DNA from: Rahnella laticis
GTDB lineage: Bacteria > Pseudomonadota > Gammaproteobacteria > Enterobacterales > Enterobacteriaceae
Assembly: GCF_015644585.1 (NCBI RefSeq)
Contig: NZ_JADOBI010000019.1
Coordinates: 29,545 to 93,544, forward strand
Length of the DNA: 64,000 bases
Direction: 5' to 3'
The position numbers and the translations under genes are program-made. Below the pieces are notes generated by a model, which saw only the letters and a list, made by a program, of their open reading frames with translations, searched no databases and was not told the origin of the DNA. Shown piece after piece: positions 1-8,987 of this stretch (position 1 is the first letter of the stretch; every line of letters begins with the position of its first letter).

Positions 1-138
1 ATGATCGTGCGTCGTCCGGACATGCGCGCCAAACTCGGCAGCGTTCTGGCGAAACTGACCGGGCAACCGGAGCCGAATGTGTCTGACGTCCATTCTGCTG
101 TCGACGGCTCTGCCGCTGACCATCATCAGGATGCCTGA
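1..138 (+). CDS. accD: Acetyl-CoA carboxylase carboxyltransferase beta subunit, C-terminal end (partial)
   Basis: Frame 1 is open from the first base to TGA at 136-138 and encodes 45 residues. The segment MIVRRPDMRAKLGSVLAKL matches the C-terminal helix of AccD, the zinc-containing beta subunit that works with AccA to make malonyl-CoA for fatty acid synthesis. The ATG at base 1 is an internal methionine, because the real start lies upstream of the window. The last 20 or so residues are a low-complexity acidic/His tail, which varies among enterobacteria. Having folC directly downstream is the standard accD-folC-dedD order and supports the call. The catalytic domain cannot be seen. Confidence 0.9.
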   Translation: MIVRRPDMRAKLGSVLAKLTGQPEPNVSDVHSAVDGSAADHHQDA

Positions 139-310
139 TCGGACGAGGTAAAAGCCGGTCAGCTTTTCGGGCGGTAACCTGTTGTATGCCGCCCGGCACC
201 TCCTGGCTGTGCTTTTACTCTTCGTCAGTTCTGACAAAGAGGGCATTGCCTGCTATCACAGTCTGGTGATGTAGTGTCGAAGTGAACCTAACTCAGGTTG
301 AACGGGACTC

Positions 311-1597
311 ATGCAAAATCAACTTATCCCTCAAGCCACGTCGCCTTTGGCCACGTGGCTTTATTATCTTGAAAACCTCCATTCTCAGGCTATCGAGCTT
401 GGCCTTGACCGGGTCAAAGCGGTGGCGACAAAACTTGATTTGCTGGCACCTGCGCCACGCGTCTTTACCGTCGCAGGAACCAACGGCAAAGGCACTACCT
501 GTGCGACGCTGGAAGCCATTCTGATGGCCGCGGGTTACCGTGTGGGCGTTTACAGTTCCCCGCACCTTGTCCGCTACACCGAGCGCGTCCGTATTCAGGG
601 CGAAGAGTTGCCTGAGTCTGCGCACTGTGCCTCTTTTGCGCTGCTTGAAGCCGGACGGGGGGATATCTCCCTGACCTATTTCGAGTACGGCACGCTGTCC
701 GCGTTACAGCTGTTCAAACAGGCGAAGCTGGATATTGTTATCCTCGAAGTCGGGCTGGGCGGGCGTCTGGATGCGACGAATATTGTCGATGCGGACGTCT
801 CGGTCGTCACCAGCATCGCGCTGGATCATACTGACTGGCTGGGCTCCGATCGCGAGAGCATTGGCCGCGAGAAAGCCGGTATTTTCCGTTCAAACACGCC
901 AGCCGTCGTTGGTGAGCCGGATATGCCGCAATCAATTGCCGATGTGGCAAAAGAGAAACACGCAGATTTATACCGCCGGGGTGAGAGCTGGAATTTCGCG
1001 GCAAACGCCGGAAACTGGCGCTGGGCGGCTTTGCAGGATGGCGAAGAAATCACCATACTGGACGAATTGCCGCTGCCGAATGTTCCTTTGCCAAATGCCG
1101 CGACGGCGCTGGCCGCGTTGCATTATTCGACGCTGGATATTCCTGAAGCGGCGTTACGCAATGGCTTACAGCGCGCTGCATTGCCGGGGCGTTTCCAGAC
1201 GGTCAGTGAATCGCCACGCCTGATCCTTGACGTTGCGCACAACCCGCACGCCGCGGCTTATCTGGCCGGACGCCTGGCTGAACAGCCGCGCCAGGGCGGG
1301 AAAGTGCGCGCGGTAGTGGGAATGTTGAAAGACAAAGATATTGCCGGTACGCTGGCTTGTCTTTCTCCTCAGGTGGATGAATGGTATTGCGCACCGCTGG
1401 CAGGGCCACGTGGCGCCAGCGTTGAAGAACTGGCCTCGCACCTGCCTCAGGCGCGCCGGTTTGATGATGTGGAGTCTGCCTGGAGACAGGCTATGCAGGA
1501 GGCGGCTCCTCAGGATATTGTGATTGTCTGCGGTTCGTTCCACACCGTAGCTCACGTAATGGATGCTATCGACACGGGGAAAACCAGTGGCAAGTAA
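311..1597 (+). CDS. folC: Bifunctional folylpolyglutamate/dihydrofolate synthase FolC
   Basis: This 428-residue cytoplasmic enzyme adds glutamate to dihydropteroate to make dihydrofolate and then extends the polyglutamate tail of folates using ATP. It is a Mur-ligase-fold protein. A P-loop AGTNGKGTT lies at residues 55-63, the HTDWLG...EKAGIFR stretch is near 170-195, and the C-terminal glutamate-ligase domain carries LDVAHNPHA near residue 305. Length is close to the E. coli protein (about 422). ATG 311 is chosen because the next residues (SPLATWLYYLENLHSQ) align with the family N-terminus. A 173-base gap separates it from accD. Its last 11 bases overlap the start of dedD, so the two are co-translated. 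Confidence 0.96.
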   Translation: MQNQLIPQATSPLATWLYYLENLHSQAIELGLDRVKAVATKLDLLAPAPRVFTVAGTNGKGTTCATLEAILMAAGYRVGVYSSPHLVRYTERVRIQGEELPESAHCASFALLEAGRGDISLTYFEYGTLSALQLFKQAKLDIVILEVGLGGRLDATNIVDADVSVVTSIALDHTDWLGSDRESIGREKAGIFRSNTPAVVGEPDMPQSIADVAKEKHADLYRRGESWNFAANAGNWRWAALQDGEEITILDELPLPNVPLPNAATALAALHYSTLDIPEAALRNGLQRAALPGRFQTVSESPRLILDVAHNPHAAAYLAGRLAEQPRQGGKVRAVVGMLKDKDIAGTLACLSPQVDEWYCAPLAGPRGASVEELASHLPQARRFDDVESAWRQAMQEAAPQDIVIVCGSFHTVAHVMDAIDTGKTSGK

Positions 1598-2408
1598 GTT
1601 TCAAAATCGTCTGGTCGGGACGGTCATTCTGGTGGCGCTGGGCGTTATCATTTTGCCCGGTTTACTCGACGGCAAGAAAAAGCATTACGAAGACGAATTT
1701 GCGTCTATTCCATTGGTGCCAAAACCGGGTGATGTTGAGGAACAGGATTCTGTACCGCCTGTCACGCAGTCATTGCCCGCTCAGCCGCCGGAAGGCGCAA
1801 ATCAGGCGATGAACGGTGCGCAGGACATCGACAGTGCGGCGACCAATACTAATGCCGCCAATCATGGCAACGTAGCGCCGGGGAATACGACGGTCGAAGC
1901 ACCGCCGGTTACGACGCTGCCTGAGCAGAAGAAACCGGTGCAAACGGCGCCAGCGAAACCAGCCCAGGTTAAACCTGCGCCTCAGAAACCGAAAGTGATT
2001 GAACCTAAACCGCTGGCGGAAGCCAAACCGGTGGCGAAACCAAAACCGGTCGAACAGCCGAAGCCGGCAGAGCAACCGAAGGTCGTCGCTGAACAGCCGA
2101 AACCGGTTGAACAACCGAAAGCCGTGGAACAGCCTAAGCCTGCACCGGAAGAAAAAGCACCAGCGGGTCAGTCTTATGTTGTGCAGCTCGGCGCATTGAA
2201 AAATGCGGCGAAAGCGACCGAGATTGTTGCGACTCTGCGGCTTTCCGGGTTCCGTGCTTATTCTGTTCCGGCGACGCCGGTGCAGGGACAAATCACGCGG
2301 CTTTATGTGGGCCCGGATGCGTCAAAACAAAAACTGGAAGCTTCACTCCCTCAGCTGCAACAGCTCAGCGGGTTAGGCGGACAGGTGCGCGCTTATTCGG
2401 CGCACTAA
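1587..2408 (+). CDS. dedD: Cell division SPOR-domain protein DedD
   Basis: DedD is an inner-membrane protein that binds denuded septal peptidoglycan and helps constriction. Translation from GTG 1587 gives 273 residues beginning VASKFQNRLVGT, the family N-terminus, with a GGGGA ribosome site about 7 bases upstream. A longer in-frame reading from 1563 lacks that match. Residues about 9-29 are a transmembrane helix. Residues about 110-195 are a Pro/Lys/Glu/Gln linker built from degenerate PKPVEQPKP-type repeats. The C-terminal SPOR domain (about 197-273) starts SYVVQLGALKNA. The linker is longer than in E. coli DedD (about 220 residues in total). The start overlaps folC by 11 bases. Confidence 0.94.
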   Translation: MASKFQNRLVGTVILVALGVIILPGLLDGKKKHYEDEFASIPLVPKPGDVEEQDSVPPVTQSLPAQPPEGANQAMNGAQDIDSAATNTNAANHGNVAPGNTTVEAPPVTTLPEQKKPVQTAPAKPAQVKPAPQKPKVIEPKPLAEAKPVAKPKPVEQPKPAEQPKVVAEQPKPVEQPKAVEQPKPAPEEKAPAGQSYVVQLGALKNAAKATEIVATLRLSGFRAYSVPATPVQGQITRLYVGPDASKQKLEASLPQLQQLSGLGGQVRAYSAH

Positions 2409-2472
2409 TCTTGCGGTTCCCCGTGAGGGCGGGGAAGCCGGAAGGCACTAAAAACACAAAAAATACCAGGGA

Positions 2473-2498
2473 GGGCACAAGCGATTTGTGCCCTTTTT
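2473..2498 (+). terminator. Rho-independent terminator after dedD
   Basis: GGGCACAA (2473-2480) pairs perfectly with TTGTGCCC (2486-2493) around a short loop, followed directly by five T. It closes the accD-folC-dedD unit and separates it from the PurR-controlled cvpA-purF unit. Confidence 0.85.
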
Positions 2499-2594
2499 CT
2501 ATAAGATCGCCGGGTTGGGATTTTATAGGTTTATGCTGCGGTTGAGGTTTTTTTAATCGCTATTATTAATTTGTCTGACCGGCTGATTTCCGCT

Positions 2595-2610
2595 ACGCAA
2601 ACGTTTTCTT
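2595..2610 (+). promoter_or_regulatory. PurR operator in the cvpA-purF promoter
   Basis: The 16-mer ACGCAAACGTTTTCTT is a close match to the PurR pseudo-palindrome ACGCAAACGTTTGCGT, centred on AAACGTTT. A -10-like TAGAAT lies at 2618-2623, so the bound repressor would cover the -35 region. Purine repression of cvpA-purF is established in E. coli; its presence here is read directly from the sequence. Confidence 0.85.
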
Positions 2611-2679
2611 TTTCTGTTAGAATTCGCAGCGATTTGGATGCCGGGGTAGACGCGACTAGATTAGACACTGGAATTGTTA

Positions 2680-3171
2680 ATGGTCTGGATTGATTACGTC
2701 ATCATTGCGGTTATCGGATTTTCTGCTTTAGTCAGTTTAATCCGTGGCTTTGTTCGCGAGGCTTTATCACTGGTTACCTGGGCTTGTGCCTTCTTTGTAG
2801 CCAGTCATTATTACCCGTATCTCGCCATCTACTTCACGCGTTTCGAAGATGAGTTAGTTCGAAACGGGATCGCAATTGCCATCTTGTTCATCGCGACGTT
2901 GATCGTAGGTGCAATTGTCAACTATGTGATCAGTTCACTGGTTGAAAAAACCGGGTTGTCCGGCACTGACAGGGTGTTAGGTGTGTGCTTCGGCGCACTG
3001 CGCGGTGTACTTATCGTCTCCGCGATGCTGTTCTTCCTGGATACCTTCACCAGTTTTTCGCAAAGTGACGACTGGAAACAATCCCAGTTGATCCCACAGT
3101 TCAGTTATATCATCAGGTGGTTCTTTGACTACCTGCAGAGCACGTCGAGTTTCTTGCCAAAACATATTTAG
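2680..3171 (+). CDS. cvpA: CvpA family inner-membrane protein (colicin V production protein)
   Basis: A 163-residue polytopic inner-membrane protein. The family is needed for colicin V production and for envelope homeostasis, but its biochemical activity is not established. Four hydrophobic segments are visible (about residues 4-22, 26-44, 63-85 and 100-122), followed by an amphipathic tail ending SSFLPKHI. ATG 2680 is preferred over the TTG two codons upstream because MVWIDY is the conserved N-terminus and GGAA lies 6 bases upstream. It sits 30 bases before purF, in the usual PurR-controlled operon. Confidence 0.95.
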   Translation: MVWIDYVIIAVIGFSALVSLIRGFVREALSLVTWACAFFVASHYYPYLAIYFTRFEDELVRNGIAIAILFIATLIVGAIVNYVISSLVEKTGLSGTDRVLGVCFGALRGVLIVSAMLFFLDTFTSFSQSDDWKQSQLIPQFSYIIRWFFDYLQSTSSFLPKHI

Positions 3172-3201
3172 TTCTGGCAGCGCTGAAGAGGAAAAGACAA
3201 C

Positions 3202-4719
3202 ATGTGCGGTATTGTCGGTATCGCCGGTTTCATGCCGGTAAACCAGTCGATTTATGACGCGTTAACGGTGTTACAACACCGTGGGCAGGATGCTGCTGGC
3301 ATCACCACCATCGATGCCAATAACAATTTCCGTTTACGGAAAGCCAATGGCCTGGTGAAAGATGTGTTTGAAGCCCGCCATATGCAACGCTTACAAGGCA
3401 ACATGGGTATCGGCCATGTTCGCTATCCAACGGCTGGCAGTTCCAGTGCCTCAGAAGCTCAACCTTTCTACGTCAACTCTCCGTTCGGCATCACACTCGC
3501 CCACAACGGTAACCTGACCAATGCTCACGAATTGAGAAGCAACCTGTTCGAAGGCCAGCGCCGTCATGTGAACACGACTTCCGATTCTGAAATTCTGCTC
3601 AATATCCTGGCGAGCGAACTGGACCGTTTCCAGCATTACCCGCTGGAAGCCGACAACATTTTCGCCGCTGTGGCTGCCGTGAACCTGAAAATTCGTGGTG
3701 CTTATGCCTGCGTGGCGATGATCATCGGCCATGGCATGCTGGCGTTCCGTGACCCGCACGGTATCCGTCCGCTGGTGATCGGTAAACGTACGCTGGAAGA
3801 TGGCCGCAACGAGTACATGGTCGCGTCTGAAAGCGTGGCGCTTGATACGCTGGGCTTTGAGTTCCTGCGTGATGTCGCGCCGGGCGAAGCGGTGTATATC
3901 ACCGAGAAAGGCCAGCTGTTTACCCGCATGTGTGCTGAGAATCCACAGTACAATCCATGCCTGTTCGAGTACGTTTATTTCGCACGTCCTGACTCGTTCA
4001 TCGACAAAATTTCCGTCTACAGTGCCCGTGTCCGTATGGGTGAAAAGCTGGGTGCGAAAATTGCCCGTGAATGGGAAGATCTGGATATCGATGTGGTCAT
4101 TCCGATCCCGGAAACCTCCTGCGATATCGCGCTGGAAATCGCGCGTATTCTGGATAAACCTTACCGTCAGGGTTTTGTGAAAAACCGCTATGTAGGCCGT
4201 ACCTTTATCATGCCGGGCCAGCAGGAACGCCGTAAATCTGTACGTCGTAAACTGAACGCTAACCGCGCTGAGTTCCGTGATAAAAACGTTCTGCTGGTCG
4301 ATGACTCCATCGTGCGCGGCACCACCTCTCAGCAGATTGTTGAGATGGCGCGTGAAGCCGGTGCGCGACGTGTGTATCTGGCCTCTGCGGCGCCGGAAAT
4401 TCGTTTCCCGAACGTTTACGGCATCGATATGCCAAGCGCAAATGAACTGATTGCCCACGGTCGCGAAGTCAGCGAAATCAATCAGATCATTGGTGCTGAT
4501 GCGTTAATCTTCCAGGATCTGAGCGACCTTATCGCCGCAGTGAAAGAAGACAATACCGACATCGAGAAATTCGAATGTTCCGTATTCGACGGTGTTTACG
4601 TCACCAAAGACGTTGACCAGAACTATCTGGAATATCTCGAAGCGCTGCGCAACGATGATGCTCAGGCATTACGTGGTCAGCAGGAAGCTGAAAACCTCGA
4701 AATGCATAACGAAGGCTGA
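3202..4719 (+). CDS. purF: Amidophosphoribosyltransferase (glutamine PRPP amidotransferase)
   Basis: PurF catalyses the first committed step of purine synthesis: PRPP plus glutamine gives 5-phosphoribosylamine. The protein has 505 residues. After Met removal Cys2 in MCGIVGIAG becomes the N-terminal nucleophile of the class II glutaminase domain (about 2-235). The phosphoribosyltransferase domain carries the PRPP loop [13 protein letters not shown] at residues 363-375. Length equals the E. coli enzyme. The start is supported by GAGGAAAAG about 10 bases upstream. It is the second gene of the PurR-regulated cvpA-purF operon. Confidence 0.97.
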   Translation: MCGIVGIAGFMPVNQSIYDALTVLQHRGQDAAGITTIDANNNFRLRKANGLVKDVFEARHMQRLQGNMGIGHVRYPTAGSSSASEAQPFYVNSPFGITLAHNGNLTNAHELRSNLFEGQRRHVNTTSDSEILLNILASELDRFQHYPLEADNIFAAVAAVNLKIRGAYACVAMIIGHGMLAFRDPHGIRPLVIGKRTLEDGRNEYMVASESVALDTLGFEFLRDVAPGEAVYITEKGQLFTRMCAENPQYNPCLFEYVYFARPDSFIDKISVYSARVRMGEKLGAKIAREWEDLDIDVVIPIPETSCDIALEIARILDKPYRQGFVKNRYVGRTFIMPGQQERRKSVRRKLNANRAEFRDKNVLLVDDSIVRGTTSQQIVEMAREAGARRVYLASAAPEIRFPNVYGIDMPSANELIAHGREVSEINQIIGADALIFQDLSDLIAAVKEDNTDIEKFECSVFDGVYVTKDVDQNYLEYLEALRNDDAQALRGQQEAENLEMHNEG

Positions 4720-4731
4720 TCCCTTTGAAAT

Positions 4732-4775
4732 GCGCCCGCTCAGGCTGAAAGGCCGGGCGGGCGCGTTATTATTGT
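4732..4775 (+). terminator. Possible terminator after purF
   Basis: GCGCCCG (4732-4738) can pair with CGGGCGC (4758-4764) around a 19-base loop that can itself fold. The sequence that follows is T-rich but interrupted (GTTATTATTGTTT). It is a plausible but not strong intrinsic terminator. Confidence 0.5.
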
Positions 4776-4933
4776 TTACTCCGCCCGTTTCCCCGCCCCA
4801 ATTCCCGTGCCTTTAGGTTGCCAATTCCCCGGCATTCCGGCAAAGTCAGACCCATTCTCCGGCGTGTATACTGATTCATATTGATGGTTCATTCATATTG
4901 ATTGTTTCGCGCGAAATTTCAGAGGCAGTGTTT

Positions 4934-5506
4934 ATGAAACGACTTATTGTCGGTATTTCCGGCGCCAGCGGTGCGATTTATGGCGTTAGGTTATTGCAGG
5001 TTCTGCAAAGCGTGCCGGATATCGAAACCCATCTGGTGATGAGCAACGCCGCCCGCCAGACGCTGACGCTGGAAACGGATCTGACACTGCGCGATGTTCA
5101 GGCGCTGGCCGACGTGGTGCATGATTCCCGCGATATCGCCGCCAGTATTTCCTCCGGCTCATTTAAAACCACGGGCATGGTGATTTTGCCTTGTTCGGTC
5201 AAAACCCTCTCCGGCATCGTGAACAGTTATACCGATGGTTTACTGACGCGTGCGGCGGATGTGGTGCTCAAGGAAAGGCGTCGTCTGGTACTTTGCGTGC
5301 GTGAAACCCCGCTGCATCTGGGGCATTTACGGCTGATGACGCAGGCCGCCGAGCTGGGCGCGATTATTATGCCGCCGGTTCCGGCGTTTTATCACCGGCC
5401 GGCAACCGTAGAAGATATCATCGATCAGACCGTCAACCGGGTGATCGATCAGTTTGATATCGAGCTTCCGGAAGACTTATTTGTTCGATGGCAGGGCAGC
5501 CACTAA
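4934..5506 (+). CDS. ubiX: Flavin prenyltransferase UbiX
   Basis: UbiX makes prenylated FMN, the cofactor of the UbiD decarboxylase in ubiquinone synthesis. The 190-residue flavoprotein starts MKRLIVGISGASGAIYGVRL, a typical family N-terminus with the FMN-binding GASGA loop. Other marks are SISSGSF near residue 62 and the C-terminal RETPLHLGHLRLM and MPPVPAFYHRP stretches. An upstream in-frame start at 4898 is rejected because ATG 4934 matches the family N-terminus and AGAGGC lies about 8 bases upstream. The gene follows purF as in E. coli and appears to be transcribed separately. Confidence 0.96.
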   Translation: MKRLIVGISGASGAIYGVRLLQVLQSVPDIETHLVMSNAARQTLTLETDLTLRDVQALADVVHDSRDIAASISSGSFKTTGMVILPCSVKTLSGIVNSYTDGLLTRAADVVLKERRRLVLCVRETPLHLGHLRLMTQAAELGAIIMPPVPAFYHRPATVEDIIDQTVNRVIDQFDIELPEDLFVRWQGSH

Positions 5507-5552
5507 ACTTTCTCACTGCGTTACGCACCTCTTTTGCGCAATACCGTTACAT

Positions 5553-5591
5553 TGCACCAACAATGATCACAATTTGATTCATTAAGGTGCA
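5553..5591 (+). promoter_or_regulatory. Possible NtrC binding region upstream of argT
   Basis: TGCACCA (5553-5559) is a perfect half of the NtrC consensus TGCACCA-N4-TGGTGCA, and AGGTGCA (5585-5591) matches the other half in six of seven positions. Neither is a full palindrome. They lie about 120-150 bases upstream of the sigma-54-like site at 5707, a usual enhancer distance. NtrC control of argT is known in Salmonella; here it is inferred. Confidence 0.4.
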
Positions 5592-5706
5592 GTGTTCGCG
5601 GGCGCTTCAGCTATTCTTCCTTCAGACCTTTGAAAACTTTCATTATCCCGATGCTTTTTTGAACGGTTTTCGTTCTTCATGAGATGAAAATCACCTTACG
5701 GAGAAA

Positions 5707-5722
5707 CGGCACGGAACGTGCA
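5707..5722 (+). promoter_or_regulatory. Candidate sigma-54 promoter for argT-hisQMP
   Basis: CGGCACGGAACGTGCA fits the -24/-12 consensus TGGCACG-N4-TTGC(A/T), with GG and GC exactly ten bases apart and two mismatches. It lies about 107 bases before the argT start. The rest of the 322-base gap 5507-5828 holds only the NtrC-like half-sites and no ORF. Confidence 0.5.
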
Positions 5723-5828
5723 TGAGAAAACCTGGCAAAAAGCCATTTGCGCCGTTCAGCAAACTATAAAAAGACGTTCATTCACGCACACACAACCACA
5801 ACAGATGAATAATCACTGAGGCTAATGT

Positions 5829-6611
5829 ATGAAAAAGTTGTTCAAGGTTCTTCCGCTGGTTCTGGTCTTAGCCAGTGCAGGTAGTGCATTTGCTGCCGCG
5901 CCTAAAGCAATTAATATCGGTACTGATCCGACTTACGCCCCATTTGAATCAAAAGACTCCAGCGGCAAGCTGGTAGGTTTTGATATCGACCTGGCTAATG
6001 AGATGTGTAAACGTGCAGCCATCAAATGTACTTATGTTGAAAGTGACTTTGATGCGCTGATCCCTTCTCTGAAAGCGAAGAAAATTGATGCGATTATCTC
6101 TTCCCTGTCGATCACTGAAAAACGTCAGCAGGAAATTGATTTCACAGAAAAACTGTACGCGGCTAACGCCCGTCTGATCGCGCCAAAAGGCTCTAAAATT
6201 CTGCCAACGCTGGACGCGCTGAAAGGCAAAAACGTCGGTGTTCTGCAAGGTTCTACTCAGGAAGCCTATGCAAACGCAATGTGGCAGCCAAAAGGCATCA
6301 ACGTGGTGGCTTACCAGAACCAGGATCTGATCTACGCCGATCTGGCTTCAGGTCGTCTGGATGTGGCTTTCCAGGATGAAGTGGCAGGCAGCGAAGGCTT
6401 CCTGAAACAGGCTGCCGGTAAAGATTACGCGTTCGCGGGTCCTTCCGTGAAAGACGATAAATTCTTTGGTGTGGGCACAGGTATGGGTCTGCGTAAGAAC
6501 GAAACCGATTTGCAGGCTGCGCTGAACAAAGCGTTCGACAGCATGCGTAAAGACGGCACTTACGACAAACTGGCCAAAAAATACTTCGATTTTGACGTTT
6601 ACGGCGGCTGA
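5829..6611 (+). CDS. argT: Periplasmic lysine/arginine/ornithine- or histidine-binding protein (ArgT/HisJ type)
   Basis: This 260-residue cluster-3 solute-binding protein delivers basic amino acids to HisQMP. A signal peptide (residues 1-22, [20 protein letters not shown] then FAA) precedes [13 protein letters not shown] and [13 protein letters not shown] of the first lobe. [19 protein letters not shown] marks the second lobe, and the end is [11 protein letters not shown]. By eye it is a mosaic: the middle (GSTQEAYAN) is ArgT-like while the ends ([27 protein letters not shown]) are HisJ-like. E. coli and Salmonella carry argT and hisJ side by side; only one gene is present here. Ligand preference is therefore uncertain. 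Confidence 0.92.
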   Translation: MKKLFKVLPLVLVLASAGSAFAAAPKAINIGTDPTYAPFESKDSSGKLVGFDIDLANEMCKRAAIKCTYVESDFDALIPSLKAKKIDAIISSLSITEKRQQEIDFTEKLYAANARLIAPKGSKILPTLDALKGKNVGVLQGSTQEAYANAMWQPKGINVVAYQNQDLIYADLASGRLDVAFQDEVAGSEGFLKQAAGKDYAFAGPSVKDDKFFGVGTGMGLRKNETDLQAALNKAFDSMRKDGTYDKLAKKYFDFDVYGG

Positions 6612-6634
6612 TTTGCGCTGTGAGATGTGCCAAA

Positions 6635-6654
6635 GGGAGCGGTTCGCCGCTCCC
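6635..6654 (+). repeat. Intercistronic hairpin between argT and hisQ
   Basis: GGGAGCGG (6635-6642) and CCGCTCCC (6647-6654) form a perfect 8-bp stem capped by TTCG, with no T-tract. It lies 24 bases after the binding-protein stop, the position occupied by a REP element in the Salmonella histidine transport operon. It probably protects the abundant upstream message and lets binding protein exceed membrane components. Confidence 0.65.
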
Positions 6655-6716
6655 TGCGGTTCTGACGCAGGGTGAGCGTAACCTGCGCCGGGATCCACTG
6701 AAGACAGGACAAATAC

Positions 6717-7403
6717 ATGCTGTATGGGTATTCCCAGGTAATTATCCAGGGCACATTGGTGACACTGGAGCTGGCGATTTCGTCAGTGATTTTAGCGTTG
6801 GTGATCGGGCTTATCGGGGCTGGCGGGAAACTGTCAAAAAGCCGGGTTATTTCGGGTATTTTTGGCTGTTACACCACGCTTATTCGCGGCGTCCCTGACC
6901 TGGTTTTAATGTTACTTATTTTCTACGGATTGCAGATTGCGCTTAACAGCCTGACTGAATCATTAGGTTTTTCTCAGATTGATATCGATCCTATGAGCGC
7001 GGGTATTATTACCCTGGGCTTTATTTATGGCGCCTATTTTACCGAGACGTTCCGCGGTGCTTTTATGGCGGTTCCCCGCGGTCAGATTGAAGCAGCGACG
7101 GCGTTTGGTTTCAGCGGCTCGCAGATTTTTCGTCGTATTTTATTCCCGGCCATGATGCGTTTCGCGCTGCCCGGAATTGCCAACAACTGGCAGGTTATTT
7201 TGAAAGCCACCGCGCTGGTATCCCTGCTCGGCCTCAATGACGTGGTGAAAGCGACGCAGCTTGCAGGCAAAGGCACGTATCAGCCTTTTTACTTCGCGAT
7301 TGTTGCGGGTGTGGTTTATCTGATTTTCACCACGCTGTCGAACGGCGTGCTGGTCTGGCTTGATCGCCGTTATTCGCTGGGTGTGAAGAGGGCGGACCTA
7401 TGA
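6717..7403 (+). CDS. hisQ: Histidine/LAO ABC transporter permease HisQ
   Basis: One of the two inner-membrane subunits of the HisQMP2 importer. The 228-residue protein begins MLYGYSQVIIQGTLVTLELA and has about five hydrophobic segments. The permease EAA-type loop is visible near residues 123-140 (QIEAATAFGFSGSQIFRRI), where HisP docks. It overlaps hisM by four bases (ATGA), so translation is coupled. ATG 6717 fits the family N-terminus, with an AGGACA ribosome site upstream. Confidence 0.95.
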   Translation: MLYGYSQVIIQGTLVTLELAISSVILALVIGLIGAGGKLSKSRVISGIFGCYTTLIRGVPDLVLMLLIFYGLQIALNSLTESLGFSQIDIDPMSAGIITLGFIYGAYFTETFRGAFMAVPRGQIEAATAFGFSGSQIFRRILFPAMMRFALPGIANNWQVILKATALVSLLGLNDVVKATQLAGKGTYQPFYFAIVAGVVYLIFTTLSNGVLVWLDRRYSLGVKRADL

Positions 7404-8116
7404 TCGAAATTTTACAACAATACGGCATGTCCTTGCTGTACAGCGACGGTTACCGTTTTACCGGCCTGGCGATTACGTTGTGGCTGTTAATCAGCTCCGT
7501 CGTGATGGGCGGATTACTGGCGGTTCCGATGGCGGTTGGCCGCGTTTCCTCCAACAAATTCCTTCGCTATCCGATCTGGCTTTATACCTATGTCTTCCGC
7601 GGAACGCCGCTGTACGTTCAGTTGCTGGTGTTTTACTCCGGCATGTACAGCCTGGAAATTGTGCGCGGTACGGATTTCCTGAATGCGTTTTTCCGCAGCG
7701 GCCTGAACTGTACGATCCTCGCGCTGACGCTTAATACCTGTGCTTATACCACGGAGATTTTTGCCGGGGCGATCCGTTCTGTTCCGCACGGTGAAATTGA
7801 GGCAGCCAATGCCTACGGTTTCTCACGCTTTAAACTGTATACCTGCATTATTTTGCCGTCGGCTCTGCGCACCGCGCTGCCTGCGTACAGTAACGAAGTG
7901 ATTCTGATGCTGCATTCCACTGCGCTGGCCTTTACCGCCACGGTGCCGGATGTGCTGAAAATCGCCCGTGATATTAACTCCGCGACCTATCAGCCTTTCT
8001 ACGCGTTCGGGATTGCGGCGGTGATTTATCTTTGTGTTTCTTTTGTCCTGATTGGTCTGTTCCGCAAGGCGGAAAAACGCTGGCTGGCGCACGTGAAACC
8101 TCAGTCAAGCCACTGA
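7400..8116 (+). CDS. hisM: Histidine/LAO ABC transporter permease HisM
   Basis: The second inner-membrane subunit of the histidine/LAO importer, 238 residues. It begins [20 protein letters not shown] and shows about five transmembrane stretches. The cytoplasmic coupling loop [20 protein letters not shown] lies near residues 133-152. Its start overlaps the hisQ stop by four bases and 28 bases separate it from hisP. All three are clearly one transcription unit with the binding protein. Confidence 0.95.
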   Translation: MIEILQQYGMSLLYSDGYRFTGLAITLWLLISSVVMGGLLAVPMAVGRVSSNKFLRYPIWLYTYVFRGTPLYVQLLVFYSGMYSLEIVRGTDFLNAFFRSGLNCTILALTLNTCAYTTEIFAGAIRSVPHGEIEAANAYGFSRFKLYTCIILPSALRTALPAYSNEVILMLHSTALAFTATVPDVLKIARDINSATYQPFYAFGIAAVIYLCVSFVLIGLFRKAEKRWLAHVKPQSSH

Positions 8117-8144
8117 TAAAAATAACTATTGCGGATATAAAATT

Positions 8145-8918
8145 ATGCCAGAAAACAAATTAGCGGTTCTCGACTTACACAAACGCTACGGTGACCACGA
8201 AGTGCTGAAAGGCGTGTCTTTGTCTGCGAATGCGGGCGATGTCATCAGCATTATCGGCTCGTCCGGTTCCGGGAAAAGTACCTTTTTGCGCTGCATTAAC
8301 TTCCTGGAAAAACCGAGCGAAGGTTCGATCAGCGTCAATAATCAGGATATCCGTATGGTGCGCGACACCGACGGGCAACTGAAAGTCTTCGACAAAAAAC
8401 AGCTGCAACTGCTGCGCACTAAACTGACGATGGTCTTCCAGCATTTCAACCTGTGGAGCCACATGACGGTGCTGGAAAACGTCATGGAAGCGCCGGTTCA
8501 GGTGCTGGGATTAAGCAAAGCCGAAGCGCGTGAACGTGCGGTGAAATACCTCGATAAAGTAGGTATCGACGCCCGGGCGCAGGGAAAATATCCGGTAAAT
8601 CTGTCAGGTGGTCAGCAACAGCGCGTGTCTATCGCGCGTGCGCTGGCGATGGAACCGGAAGTGCTGCTGTTCGATGAACCGACGTCAGCGCTTGACCCGG
8701 AACTGGTGGGCGAAGTCTTGCGCATCATGCAAAAACTGGCGGAAGAGGGGAAAACCATGGTGGTGGTCACACACGAAATGGAATTTGCCCGTCACGTTTC
8801 CAGCCATGTGATTTTCCTGCATCAGGGCGTTATCGAAGAGCAGGGTGATCCCGATGAAGTCTTTGGTAACCCGAAAAGCGCCCGTTTACAGCAGTTCCTG
8901 TCCGGTGCGTTGAAGTAA
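8145..8918 (+). CDS. hisP: Histidine/LAO ABC transporter ATP-binding protein HisP
   Basis: The ATPase that powers HisQM, acting as a dimer on the cytoplasmic face. The 257-residue protein has Walker [10 protein letters not shown] at residues 38-46, the ABC signature LSGGQQQR near 153, Walker [13 protein letters not shown] near 174-185, and the switch histidine in [11 protein letters not shown] near 207. Length equals the Salmonella protein. It is the last gene of the operon, and a strong palindrome (8931-8954) follows. Confidence 0.96.
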   Translation: MPENKLAVLDLHKRYGDHEVLKGVSLSANAGDVISIIGSSGSGKSTFLRCINFLEKPSEGSISVNNQDIRMVRDTDGQLKVFDKKQLQLLRTKLTMVFQHFNLWSHMTVLENVMEAPVQVLGLSKAEARERAVKYLDKVGIDARAQGKYPVNLSGGQQQRVSIARALAMEPEVLLFDEPTSALDPELVGEVLRIMQKLAEEGKTMVVVTHEMEFARHVSSHVIFLHQGVIEEQGDPDEVFGNPKSARLQQFLSGALK

Positions 8919-8930
8919 TATCCGTACGCT

Positions 8931-8954
8931 CCTTCCCCTCTCACGAGGGGAAGG
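8931..8954. terminator. Palindromic terminator between convergent hisP and pepT
   Basis: CCTTCCCCTC (8931-8940) and GAGGGGAAGG (8945-8954) form a perfect 10-bp stem with a TCAC loop between two converging genes. The T-tracts are poor: TTTT appears only about 20 bases later on the + strand. It is probably a bidirectional terminator or a short intergenic palindrome of a repeated kind. Confidence 0.6.
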
Positions 8955-8987
8955 CTGGGATGGGGTGAGGGTTTTACCTGAGGAAAA

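Noticed and set aside
1900..2160. Repetitive stretch in dedD considered as tandem repeat or CRISPR-like
   Set aside because: It is an in-frame Pro/Lys/Gln/Glu linker of variable units inside a coding gene, with no spacers.
3451..4458. 335-codon minus-strand ORF inside purF
   Set aside because: Shadow of the GC-rich purF reading frame; no family similarity and purF is a certain gene on the other strand.
5731..5750. Second sigma-54-like sequence TGGCAAAAAGCCATTTGC before argT
   Set aside because: The GG and GC pairs are 13 bases apart instead of the required 10.
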